64,000 nucleotides of DNA from Pegoplata infirma (lineage: Eukaryota; Arthropoda; Insecta; Diptera; Anthomyiidae): positions 125,475,347-125,539,346 of the forward strand of contig OY992537.1 in assembly GCA_963921195.1 (NCBI GenBank), read 5' to 3'. Of the stretch, positions 12,934 through 24,400 are shown piece by piece. Position numbers and translations under genes: made by a program. The notes below the pieces were generated by a model, which was not told the DNA's origin, ran no database searches, and was given only the letters and a program-made list of their open reading frames with translations. Numbering within the stretch: the stretch's first letter is position 1; every line of letters begins with the position of its first letter.

Positions 12934-13790
12934 CATAAAATTATAACAAACATGATCACATTTAACCTCAGAAAACCAAAAAATACATAAAAAGCTTTTT
13001 TAAGTATTTTAGTAAACAAAAGCTTTTGAAAAGCTTTAATGTTACGCTTTCTAACTAGATTAGAAAACATATAATCTCATTAAAAAGAATTACCAGGACC
13101 ACATTTAATATATTAAAATATAAAGCTTTTACTATTAAGCTAAATGCTAAGCTTTTTGTAATCGTATATACAAGATATTTTTAAACAATTTTTCGTTTTA
13201 ACATCATGACAAAACAAATTCAGGACTCCATTAACTATAACATAAGCTTTTTATGAAGCTTGTTGCCAGGCTTATTGTTACAGTAACTTCAAGATATTTT
13301 TTAAAAAACTTTCGGAAATAATTTATTCAAAAATTTTGGACATGGGCCACTTTTTTTTTCTTGATATTAAGAAAGTTAAAATTATAACAAACATGATCAT
13401 ATTTAACCTCAGAAAATCAAAGATACATAAAATGCTTTTTTAAATAATTTAGTAAGCACAAGCGTTTTTAAAAGCTTTAATGTTACGCTCTCTAACTAGA
13501 TTTGAAAACATATAATTTCATTAAAAAGAGTAACCAGGATCACATTTAATATATAAAAATATAAAGCTTATGCTAAGCTTTTTGACAAGATATTTTTAAA
13601 CAATTTTCGTTTTTACATCATGACAAAACAAATTTAGGATTCCATTAAATATAATATAAGCTTTATTTAAAGCTTGATGCAAGGCTTTTTGTTACAGTAC
13701 CTTCAAGATATTTTTTAAACAAAACTTTTGGAAAAAATTTATACAAAATTTTTCGACATGGGCCACTTTTTTCTTAAGTTAAAAATGGAC
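12934..13790. repeat. Imperfect tandem duplication, period about 440 bp
   Basis: The segment beginning ttataacaaacatgatca at 12941 recurs at 13382 (offset 441). It is followed by matching blocks (taacctcagaaaa, agctttaatgttacgct, taactagatt, ccaggaycacatttaatat) and ends in gacatgggccactttttt in both copies (13339 and 13755). Small indels shorten the second copy. Confidence 0.8.
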
Positions 13791-14614
13791 CTTACTCTTT
13801 TACTGAGCTTTCAAGCAATAAAGTTATTCAACTAATTTTTTATTGTAGCTAATTAAAACAATTATTAAAACCAGAATTTTTAATTTAAATGATTCCCAAA
13901 TCTTTAATCAATTTAAAATTTCCTAAAGTGAGCTTTTACAGAGGAAAATTACTATTTTTTAGTAATTTATCAATATCTACATAATTTGTTATATTTTCTG
14001 GGCCAGCTAGACTCTGAAATTTGGTACGAATATGTCTTATGGTCCTAGACAGGTTAAGTTCGTAAATGAGCAAAATCTGACTAGGGGAATAAGAAAGTTT
14101 CGTCGCAGCGAAGTTTTATAACTCTAATAACAAAAATTTTATAACTCTAATAACAATAATTATTTAAACAATTTACCTTGGAAATTTTATTTTTGAAAAA
14201 CTTTAATTTACTTTAGAGCTTTTTTTTTACTTGAGAGCTTTTATTCACTTGAGATTTTAAATTACAATAAAGATTTTGGGCTAAGACCAAACATTTTCTT
14301 AACTTCTTCTTTTTATTGTGTTTTTTTAAAAAAAATTTAGACTTTTCTAGAATGAGAATGAAGTATTTTCACTTATTCTTTGTCAAAAAAGTATCCGTCT
14401 ACACATCTGTATTCAAAAGAAGTTATAAACTCTATCCAAAGGCCTTATGATTCTTGCTATTTTTACATAAGCGAATTTTAACATAAGCGAATTTATCAAT
14501 TTTCGCCAATATTAACCCAGTACAAAAAATAGCAAGTATCATAACCTCTTAAGAAACGGTAAATATCAAGCTATAGATTTTCTATCGCCAATAGTTTTAC
14601 TATATGATCCTTCT

Positions 14615-15456
14615 CAGAGCTTCGAAGAATGAAATACTTTTCGAATGAATTCTCAAAAAAATCCATTCAATTTTCATAGTCAGTGAATGCATTCGATTTT
14701 ATAAATCAACATTGAATGCAGTCCTTGGAATTCATTCGATTGAATGAAAACAAAATGAATGCATTCGATTTCTTGTTCATTCGATTTAGAAAAATCGAAT
14801 GCATTCGATTTTTTATCATTCCACTGCGAATGCAATCGATTTTTTAAATAGATAGACCAAAGCGGAGCCAAATTTTGGTCTAAAGTATCGCCTACTCTCT
14901 TTACATACGATGACCCTAAAGGGCTCTAATTTTGAATCCAAAAAATTGGTGTTCCCGAAAATTTTTAAAATGCACATACGACAAAAAATGTGAAGAGTGT
15001 TGGCGATGCTATGAACCAAAAATTGGTTCCGTTTTGATCTATCCTGCACAGAGAAAAAAAATTTCCAACTGAATTATTCAGTTGCATAAACTCAAAATTC
15101 AGTTGATGCTACAACATTTCGCTGTGGCAAATTTGTTTTCTGTGTGTGGTTAGTTTTTTTAAGTTTTTATGCAATGAATGGATAAGCCATTCGATTTTTC
15201 AAATTGAATGAAAAGAAAATCGATTGCATTCGCAAGTGAATGCATTCGATTTTTTAAAGTGGAATGAAAAAAAATTTAATGCATTCAATTTTTGAAAGTC
15301 GAATGAAAAATAAAACGAATGCATTCGATATTTATAAATTCAATGAGTCTAAAGTGAATTCATTCAATTCGCTAAAATGTAATTGGGGAATGCAATCACT
15401 AAATTTCCACTCAGAATGACAAATCGAATTAAGGAATGAAATCCTTCGAAGCTCTG
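14615..15456. mobile_element. hAT-like foldback MITE with 8-bp target-site duplication
   Basis: The element starts CAGAGCTTCGAAG and ends CTTCGAAGCTCTG, a perfect 13-bp terminal inverted repeat. It is flanked on both sides by ATCCTTCT (14607-14614 and 15457-15464). An 8-bp duplication with CAG-starting ends is characteristic of the hAT superfamily. The interior is built from many copies of a GAATGCATTCGATTTTT motif in both orientations, so each half folds on the other. Near its middle (about 15048-15145) sits sequence resembling the ACAGAGAAAA foldback at 38368-38610. There is no transposase, so it is non-autonomous. Confidence 0.85.
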
Positions 15457-15503
15457 ATCCTTCTAATATTTTACATTCATATGATTTGAAATTAATCAAA
15501 ATC

Positions 15504-17112
15504 AAAAAGCTTAACAGAACTATTATGTTTTAAACAGTCCCAACTCTGAATTTTATTAAAAATAACTTTTAAAAGCTTTTTCAAATACACTCAAAAATCT
15601 TGCCAAATAAATAGAAAAAGTTTTGTAATCCCATTTTATCAATAATTGAAAGTTTTCCGCGTTTTCTAACAAAAAAAGTTCGATCAAAAAATTTTTTTTT
15701 TTTTTTAATTTTACAAAAAAAAAAAATCTAGTAAATACACGAGAACTCCTTGTATGTTTTATAGCGTCAAAAAAGTTGTTAATTTACAATTTTATTGGTA
15801 AAAAACTTGTCAAATTACAAAAAAGCTCATAGTTTTTACTAGGAATTCTCGTAAAATAGGAGGTAGCAAAAAATCTATTAAAGTTACAAAACCTCCTAGT
15901 AAGTTTTATCACGTCAAAAAATTGTAAATTTACAATTTTATTGGTAAAAAGCTTGTAAAACTACAAAATTATTGGTAAAAATCTTGTAAAATTACACTGA
16001 ATGCTTGTCAAATAGTAGGTAGCAAAAAATAAAAAAATTTCTTGTCATTTTACAAGTTTTTGTTTTTAGTGTATAAGATGACATTAATAAAAATCAAAAA
16101 GCTTAACAGAATTATTGTGTTTAAACAGTCCCAACTCTGGATTTTATAAAAAATAACTTTTTAAAACCTTTTTTAAATACACTCAAAAAAACTCTTGTCA
16201 AATTACTCTTGTAATTCCATTTTACAAATAATTGACATCTTTCCTGGTTTTTTACCACAAAAATTTTCGATCGAAATTTACATATTTTTTTGTAATTTTA
16301 CAATTTTTTTTTGCAAATGTTAAAATTTCCAAGGTAATTTCATAAAAAAGAGCAAGAAAAGTCACGAGAATTCCTTGTAAGTTTTATCGTGTCAAAAAAG
16401 TTGTAAATTTACAATTTTCTTGGCAAAAAGCTTGTAAAATTACAAAAAGCTCGTAATTATTAATTAATTCTCGTAAAATACGAGGTACCAAAAAATTTAG
16501 TAAGGTCACGAGAATTCTTCTTTTTTTTATTGGTAAAAAGCTTGTAAAATTACAAAAAAAAATCGTTATTTTTACTAGGTATTCTCGTAAAATATGAGGT
16601 AGCAAAAAATTAATATTACACACAAAAAAACCTTGTCAAATTACTAGGAAAAGTCTCGTAATCTCATTTTACCAATATTTGACAGTTTTCCTTGTTTTTA
16701 ACAAACAAATTTGGATCAAAATTTATATTTTTTTTTGTAATTTTACAATTTTTTTGAAACTGTAAATTTACAATTTTATTTGAAAAAAGCTTGTAAAACT
16801 ACAAAATTATTGGTAAAAAGCTTGTAAAATTACTAGGAATTCTCGTAGAATAAGAGGTAGCAAAAAATTTGGTAAAGTTACGTAACCTCCTTGAAAATTT
16901 AATCGTGTTAAAAAATTTGTAAATTTACAATTTTATTGGTAAAAACCTTGTAAAATTACAAAATTATTGGTAAAAAACTGGTAAAATTACTAGGAATTTT
17001 TGTTAAATAGGAAGTAGCAAAAACAAAGTTACAAGTTTTTCTTGAGATTTTACAAAGTTTTTATTGCGTGTATAAGCTTTTTTTGTTATTTTACAAGGTT
17101 TTTTTGAGTGTA
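15504..17112. repeat. Tandemly duplicated intron block carrying TACACTC foldback elements
   Basis: Host sequence aaaaagcttaacaga...cagtcccaactctg at 15504 recurs at 16096 (offset 592). In both copies it leads into an element beginning TACACTCAAAAA (15586 and 16188). The first element ends TTTTTAGTGTA at 16073 and the second ends TTTTTGAGTGTA at 17112. Both contain many TTGTAAAATTAC / GTAATTTTACAA half-palindromes. The second appears composite, with internal ends near 16618 and 17073. The inverted ends flanked by TA suggest a Tc1/mariner-type MITE, with no transposase present. Confidence 0.7.
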
Positions 17113-19347
17113 TCAAAGCTTTAGCTAGATTTTGACGACAATACAATATTGATACCGAAAAGCTTTTCTTTTAATGTCTGTCTAGAAAGTTTTCAAAAGC
17201 TTTTTTTAAGTAAATGTGGTACAAAAAAAGCTTTATTCTTAATATACTTAAAAACACAACTGAAACTTAAACTACACTTAGAAAAAAAAAAAAAATAATA
17301 AAAATTAAATAATTAAACTAACAAAACGCACGCGGCATTTTTAATTTTTCTAAAAACAAAACACAAAAATCCTTATGAAAAAAAAAAAATATTTAAAAAT
17401 CAGCACAGATCCTATTAAGCAGCACCTTTTCCTAAAATAATCCACTAAAATAGTAATCCGTTAAAACCACCCTTTGACCTTTTTAAACCCACTAGGAAAA
17501 CTGTGGCCTTTTCAGGTATACCAAAAAAAAAAACGCGTCAGCTTTAACAATAAAATGCCGCGATAGCGATATGTAAACAATTTTTTTTATAATAAAATTT
17601 TTAAATTACAAACAAAATTTTATGGAGAAACAACAATAAGTAGCATTGAATGATTGAACCTGCATTAAATCCTAAAAACTATATCCTTTAATCTAGACCT
17701 TAATCCTTCCTATCTTCCCTTAAAATAAAAAATCGATCCTTATTTATAAAATAAAAACAAAATTGTATTAAGAAAAAATAATTTTGAGCTTAAGTAAATT
17801 TTTTATAAGAAAAACCAACAAATTCAAAACAACAAAGTCTCAGATTGGGAACTGTGGACGGGACAATTCTCACACATAGTTCACATATGCCATTTTTTTT
17901 TTTTACTTCTTATAATTATAAAAAGCATTTCATAACAGCACGCCTTACCATGATTTTTAAGAAAATTATATAAAAAAAAATCATCATCATAATTAAAAAA
18001 AAAACTCATTTTATTGAATTTAATAGAAAAAAATGTACAAATTATACTCCAAAACTTAGGAAAACTCATTTTTAAATCACATAAAAAAAAATCGCCACCA
18101 AAAAATTTTTTTTTTAATTCTACTCCTTTTATAACTTTAAAATTGTAACTAAATTTTTACTAACATTTTTTTACAAACAAAACAATTCGGTATTTTGCAA
18201 AAATAGCCTTAAGATTGTACATATATTTTTTTTTTTATAAATTGTATATAATCATTTACAAAAAAATCTCAATTATTACTAACTTCTAACTACTGTAAAT
18301 ACAAAATTTCTCTAAAAAATTCTAAATTTCTTTTGTAAAAAAATTTTTAGGACAAACCTTTAACCACTAACCCTAAAAACTAACTTTCCTTTCAAAAAAA
18401 AAAATCCTAATGTTATAAAAAAAAATCTCTTAAGAAAACAAATATCCTCCAATAACGTGTCCTCGCGTTAGGGCAGAGCGCATGTGTTGGATGTCGTTTA
18501 TTTTTTCATAAAAAATTAAACGTTTTAATAAATTGGTTTAAATTGGCTTAAATTAATTGAAAACCTTTAAATAAAATTAATCAACCAAATCATCATCAGC
18601 TTGTTCTAAAACCTAAACAAAACAAATAGCAGCTTAACTTTGTATTATATGAAAAAAAAACTAATGGTTAAATTATAAAATAAAACAAAAAACATCTATA
18701 AAAATGTGAGAAAACTCCTCCCCTTCACAGTTCTCTGAAATTGCAGTATATTTTTTAAAAAAACAATAAAAGTTTTTAAATAAACAACAAATTTCAACAA
18801 CTCAAAATTATTTTTCTTTTTATAATCAGATAATTATTTTTAATAAAACAATCCCATGTACTAAAATGTTTACTACTCTATTTTTTTATCCCCCCCAACC
18901 CCCTTTTAAAAACTATGCAATACACGAAATACCCGTCTTTTTCGTTTACCAAAGAAAAAAAAATACTAAATTTTATTGTTTTTATTACACTTTATTTTAA
19001 TTATTTAAAAAAAAAACTACACTTTTTGAGCAGATTTTCCAGACTTTTTTTTTTTTTGTTTAGGCCAGTTTTTATAGATTAATATTAAGTTTACACTATA
19101 CAATACACTTTAAATCCTCCTTCCTCCCCCACACCCCCTTATTCCCTTTTAATAACCTTGTCTAAAAATCCTTTGAACACACATATCCAAAAAAAAAACT
19201 AAATTCCTTTAAGCACCTGTCGTTCAAAAAACCCCCCTTTAGCACATTTTTTTATAAATTTTAAAACACTTGTCCCTTGAATGTCAAAAGTATGAAAACA
19301 TACATAAGCTATCACTCTATTTCTACCACACGACTTCATTATTATAG

Positions 19348-20151
19348 ACACCGAAAAATGTTCAGCCGATACGGATTGCCCCAGTGAGAAATCTTGCCAA
19401 CAAAATCATTGTATTGATCCTTGTACATTACGAGGTGCTTGTGGAGCTAATGCCTTGTGTAAAACCGTTTTGCATAGACCACGTTGTTCTTGTCCCAGTT
19501 GTTTTATTGGACGTCCCGAAGTGGAATGTAAACCAGATCCAAAATGTATAGATGATACCACCACCCAATCTAGAGATCCACAAGAACAGATATTATGTGC
19601 CCAAGATACCGACTGTCCAGATAATTTACAATGTGGCGCCTATGGTCAATGTACTGATCCCTGTCAAAATCCTCAATTTATATGTAGAGGCCATAAAAAA
19701 TGTGAGACTAGAAGACATCAACCGGTGTGTGTTTGTAAGACCGGATTCATAGTCAATGAATTTGGAGAACTTACCTGTGCGCCCGAAAAACGTGAATGTT
19801 ATCGTGATGATGATTGTGCCTCCAATATGGCTTGTACTGAGGGCAAGTGTAGAAATCCTTGTATAGTACCAGTGGGTCGTGCCGCCATATGTGCGGAAAA
19901 TAAATCATGTGAAGTTCAAGATCATAAGCCCGTGTGTATATGCATGAAAGATTGTCAGCCCTCTATATCGATATGCTTAAGAGATGCTGGTTGCCCGGCT
20001 GGTTTGGCTTGTCACAATTATCAATGTGTAAATCCTTGCGATTTTGCTCGATGTGCTCCAAATTCACCTTGTATTGTAGAGGATCATAAGCCGATATGTA
20101 AATTCTGTCCCAGTGGATTTATAGCCGATTCTCGTTATGGATGTCAAAAAG
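19348..20151 (+). CDS. dpy: Dumpy exon 5: EGF / DPY-like block (268 codons)
   Basis: The frame is open from the acceptor at 19346-19347 (phase-1 codon completed to Asp) to the donor aaaag|gtaaag at 20152. The ATG at 19455 is internal. It encodes about four DPY-like linkers (C..DTDCP...SC....C.DPC; C.DTDCP..LQC; C.DDDCASNMAC; C.DAGCPAGLAC), each followed by an EGF-like core with H.P.C.C. Odd points are an extra Cys (codon 19500) where family members have Gly, giving C-P-S-C-F-I-G, and an atypical K-F-C-P-S-G end. This is the last EGF block before the Thr-rich exon. Confidence 0.92.
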
Positions 20152-21497
20152 GTAAAGCATCACAATAAAACCAAAAAAAAAACTCTAAAAACTATTTCTG
20201 TCATTTTCTATTCTACAAAAAAAAAAAAATTGAATTGATACTATTTTTCTTGCTGTGTATAGTTCAAAATATAAAAAAAAAAAAAACTGATTTAGTTATA
20301 CTTTTAAAGTCCCAAAAGATAAAAGGAGCTTTTTATATTAGAAAGCTCTTTTTTGAGATAGATTTTCTTTACCTCTCTTTTGCTCTCTGCCCTTTTTTAA
20401 AACAAATACAACTAAACTACACTTACAAGCAAAACAAACAATTAAACAACTTCACCCTAAAGCTTTATTTAGCAAGCTTTTTTTTAACAGTTAAATTTAA
20501 AATTTACACCCAAAGAAAAATGTTTGTCCGTTTTACAACATATTTTTTTTTATCTTCTTACAAGTCTGATATTTTAAACAATTAAAAAACAAAATAAAAT
20601 TATTAATATAAACAAATCCTTTTTAAAACATTCACACACGCTCATGCTCACTTTAGCCAAATAAATTAAAAAAAAAAAAACTATAAACAAAATATTTTAT
20701 AAATATTTTTGTTAAGTTTTTTTTTTTTAATATTACTTTTACACCAAAAAAAAAACCCACCAAAATTATTGACCCCCCTCTCTTTCCCTAACTTACTTAA
20801 AACTAAACTTTAATTAAAAATAAATACTTAATCAAATTGGTATTAGATAAATTTGTTTTTGTAAAAATAATTAAATTTTTACTAATCCCTTGTATTTAAA
20901 AATAAATTTAAATAATTTACTTAGTAGCTAACTTGTGTAATTGTAAATACTAGTTAAAACATTAAAAACTTAGGTAATTTTACTAAAGTTTTTGTGTTAA
21001 AATTCTAAAAAATTAATACTAATTTCTTAAAAAAATAAAAAGTTGTTTTAAAAAATTTATTTTGTATAAAAATTATTTACCCAAAAATTTTGTATAAACA
21101 TTTGTAAATTATTATATATTTAAAAATTATAGTTTTATTATAGTTCTACAATTTCCCAAAATTCTAGCACAATCTAAAAGAAAGAAATCCCAAACTCAAT
21201 TGACCATTTTGTAAGATTTATCTCCTATAATTTCCAACGTTTTGTTTTTTTTTCTCTCTTCTATGTTTTACTTTTTCCAAATTTTTCTTATATTTTGTTT
21301 TTGTATATAAATTTTTTTATTAATATGTTTTTTTTTAATATTTTCTTTATATTTAAACCAAAAAAAAATTTCACCAAAACAAAAAAAAAAAACTTGTACA
21401 AATATTTTACACTATCAAAAAATCAAAAAACTACTATTTTTTCCAACAAAACACCTTTAAAAATCTACACAAAATCTACTCTAATGCGGACCTACAG
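20152..21497 (+). other. dpy: dpy intron, 1.35 kb
   Basis: The donor is gtaaag at 20152 and the acceptor is cctacag at 21496-21497, with a good branch-point-like ctaat about 15 bases upstream. The content is AT-rich with long A and T runs. I see no recognisable element or gene; the small open frames at 20235 and 21295 are low-complexity. Confidence 0.8.
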
Positions 21498-24400
21498 CTA
21501 CTACGACCACCACAACCGAAGTTAATATAATCTGTTCATCTGATGCTGATTGTCCAGATATGTTAAATTGTTCGACGCAGGGTCTTTGTTTGGATCCTTG
21601 CCTATATCAATGTGCACAATCAAAAATTTGCATAGTCCGTGCACATAGGGTTATGACATGTATATGTTCACAAGGTTTTATAGGTTCGACGACACAATAT
21701 CAATGTATTCCGCTAATGGGTGGTAAACCCATGGAAATGACTACGACCATAAAGACTTCAACTGACATGACAGACTTGACTACCGATGCAACAACTTTGA
21801 AATATACTTTGGCAGATATAGCAAATCAAACTGAAATGCGTACAAAATACACGGAGATTGAGGCAGAAGGAGAAACAACTGTGTCCTATGATAGTACCAC
21901 AAAAGCTACTATATTTAAGGATACCACAGTGCAACCAGACAAAACAATGATGAAAATGTTACCTAGTTCAGAAAAACCAAAAGAGGAAGTGGCTACTGAG
22001 AAATATGATAAAGAAGAAACTTTTGGAACCACCACAAAAGAATTCGAAACATCTTTAGGTACAAAAGTTTCAATTCCAGAAATTGAAATGACTACTTTTA
22101 AGATGTCTGAAACTGGAGACTTAACTACTGCAAAATCTATTTTAGAGGAAGTTACTCCAAAATTATTTGAAACAACAATGAGTGTTCAAGAGTTAGTTGA
22201 AGGAGTTAATACAACAACACCTAAAATTTTTGAAACTACAGATATAAGTACTTCAAAGGGCTTGGTAGAAGAAACAACCACCTATGGTAAACAGCCAGTT
22301 GAAACATCAACTTCTAAGGAAATTGAAACAACTACTGTTGGTAAAGAAACTACAATTCCAGAAATTGAAATAACCACACCGAAATTATCTAAAACTGATG
22401 AAGATGTAACCACTTTTAAGGATTTAGTAGAAGAAACAACTGTCCTTGGTAAAGAACAAGTTGAAACCTCCACTTTTAAAGCAACTGAATTAACTACAAT
22501 AGGAGATGAAATTTCTATTTTAGAAACTGAGACAACTACTCCAAAAATTTCTGTAGCTGAAGACTTCACAACTTCAAGAGTACTAGTAGAAGAAACAACA
22601 ATTACTGGTAAAGAATCTGTTGATATTGAAGCAACAACAATAGGAGATCAAATTTCTATTTTAGAAACTAAGACAACTACACCAAAAATCTCCATAGCAG
22701 AAGACTTAACAACTTCAAGAGTACTAGTAGAAGAAACAACAATAACTGATAAAGAATCTGTTGGTATTGAAGCAACAACACTAGGAGATGAAATTTCTGT
22801 TTTAGCAACTGAGACAACTACTCCAAAAATCTCCGTAGCTGAAGACTTAACAACTTCAAAAGTCTTAGTAGAAGAAACAACTATAACTGGTAAAGAATCT
22901 GTTGATATTAAAGCAACAACAATAGGAGATGAAATTTCTGTTTTAGCAACTGAGACAACTACTCCAAAAATCTCGGTAACGGAAAACTTAACAACTTCAA
23001 GAGTAATAGTAGAAGAAACAACAATTACTGGTAAAGAATCTGTTGATATAGAAGCAACTACAATTAATAAAGGAATTTTAGCACCAGGAACTGAAGCAAC
23101 TACTACAAAAGCTTCTGAGGCTACGGACTTGACTACCACAACAAGTGTTGAAGAAGAAAAAACCACTATAGCAACTCCAACAACTACTAGTGTTAAAGAA
23201 TTCACCACACCTAAAATTGTAATGACCACTACGAAAATTTCCGAAACAGAAGATTCAACTACATCAGCGATTTCGGAAGGCACAACAATTTCTAGTACAG
23301 AATCTGTTGAAACATCAACATCTGCAGACATTGATACAACAACAAGTGGTGAAAAAGTTGCAAAACCTGACGCTGAAATAACTACTTCGAAAATTTCCGA
23401 AATTGAAATGGAAACTTCCACTTCTAAAGACTTTAAAGACACTACAGTTGAAACAGAGGTTGAAGAAACAACAAAAATGGAGATTATTCCACAAACAACA
23501 AGTAGTGTAACCACAACACCTGGAGATATTGAAACAACATCACATCTTCTTGAAACTAAACTCGACACCACAACTAAAAGTATAGAAGTGGAAACATCTT
23601 CGAAAGCAATTGACACTACCACAAAGGGTTTTGAAACCACTTACAAAGAATCAGAAATTACTGAAGGTACAGAAAAGGGTATAACAATTGAAAGTGGAAT
23701 GTCTGGTATTGAAACAACAACTTCAAAAGTAATTGAAACCACTGCAAAAGGCTTGGAAAGAGAAACAACTATTAAAGAAACTGAAACAACAGCTACAAAA
23801 GTTTTTGAAGGTCTTTCAACACTAAAACCTTTAAAAATAGAAGAAACCACTATTGGTGGAACAAAATTAAAACCTTTATCAGAAGAAACAACTGAAAAAA
23901 GAGAAGGAATTGAAACTACAACTTCTGCAATGATTGGAATTGAAACAAAACCTACTTCTAAATATCCGCAAGAGGAAACAACTTTGCAAGGAGAGGAAGT
24001 TACAACTTTTAGTGGTACAACAATGAAAACTTTCGTACAAGAAACGACTACCAAGATAAGTAAAACAACAATCCCTGGCAAAGAAACAATGCCAACCACA
24101 AAAAGTGAAATTTATGGTATTGAAACAACAACCCCAAGAGGTTTTGAAAAAATGCAAGAAACCACAATAAAGGTCGATATAGAAGCAACCACATTAAAAG
24201 AAGTCGAAACTACCGCTACTGGTAGACAAGAAGACGTTATAAAAACAACAAGAGGAGCAACGGAAATAGAAACAACCACTCCAAAAGTGTTTAAAACGGA
24301 TGAAAAGGAAAGAACGACTGTAGGTGTGGAACAAACTACTTCTAAAGTTACCGAACCTACGATAGATATCAAAACAACAACACTTGGAAGAGAACAAGAA

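Larger units (their letters stand above)
11625..19347 (+). other. dpy: dpy intron, 7.7 kb, repeat-rich
   Basis: The donor is gtaagt at 11625 and the acceptor is attatag at 19346-19347. It is extremely AT-rich. It holds a ~440-bp tandem duplication (12934-13790), a decayed dispersed-repeat fragment (about 13995-14110), a hAT-like foldback element (14615-15456) and a duplicated block of TACACTC foldback elements (15504-17112). The remainder, 17113-19347, is low-complexity with poly-A/T tracts. I see no EGF-like coding in any frame. Confidence 0.8.

Noticed and set aside
12533..17568. Inverted 11-mer CGCTATCGCGG (12533) and CCGCGATAGCG (17558), GC-rich islands 5 kb apart
   Set aside because: The match does not extend into the flanks and no target duplication is seen; probably coincidence, although unusual in such AT-rich sequence.
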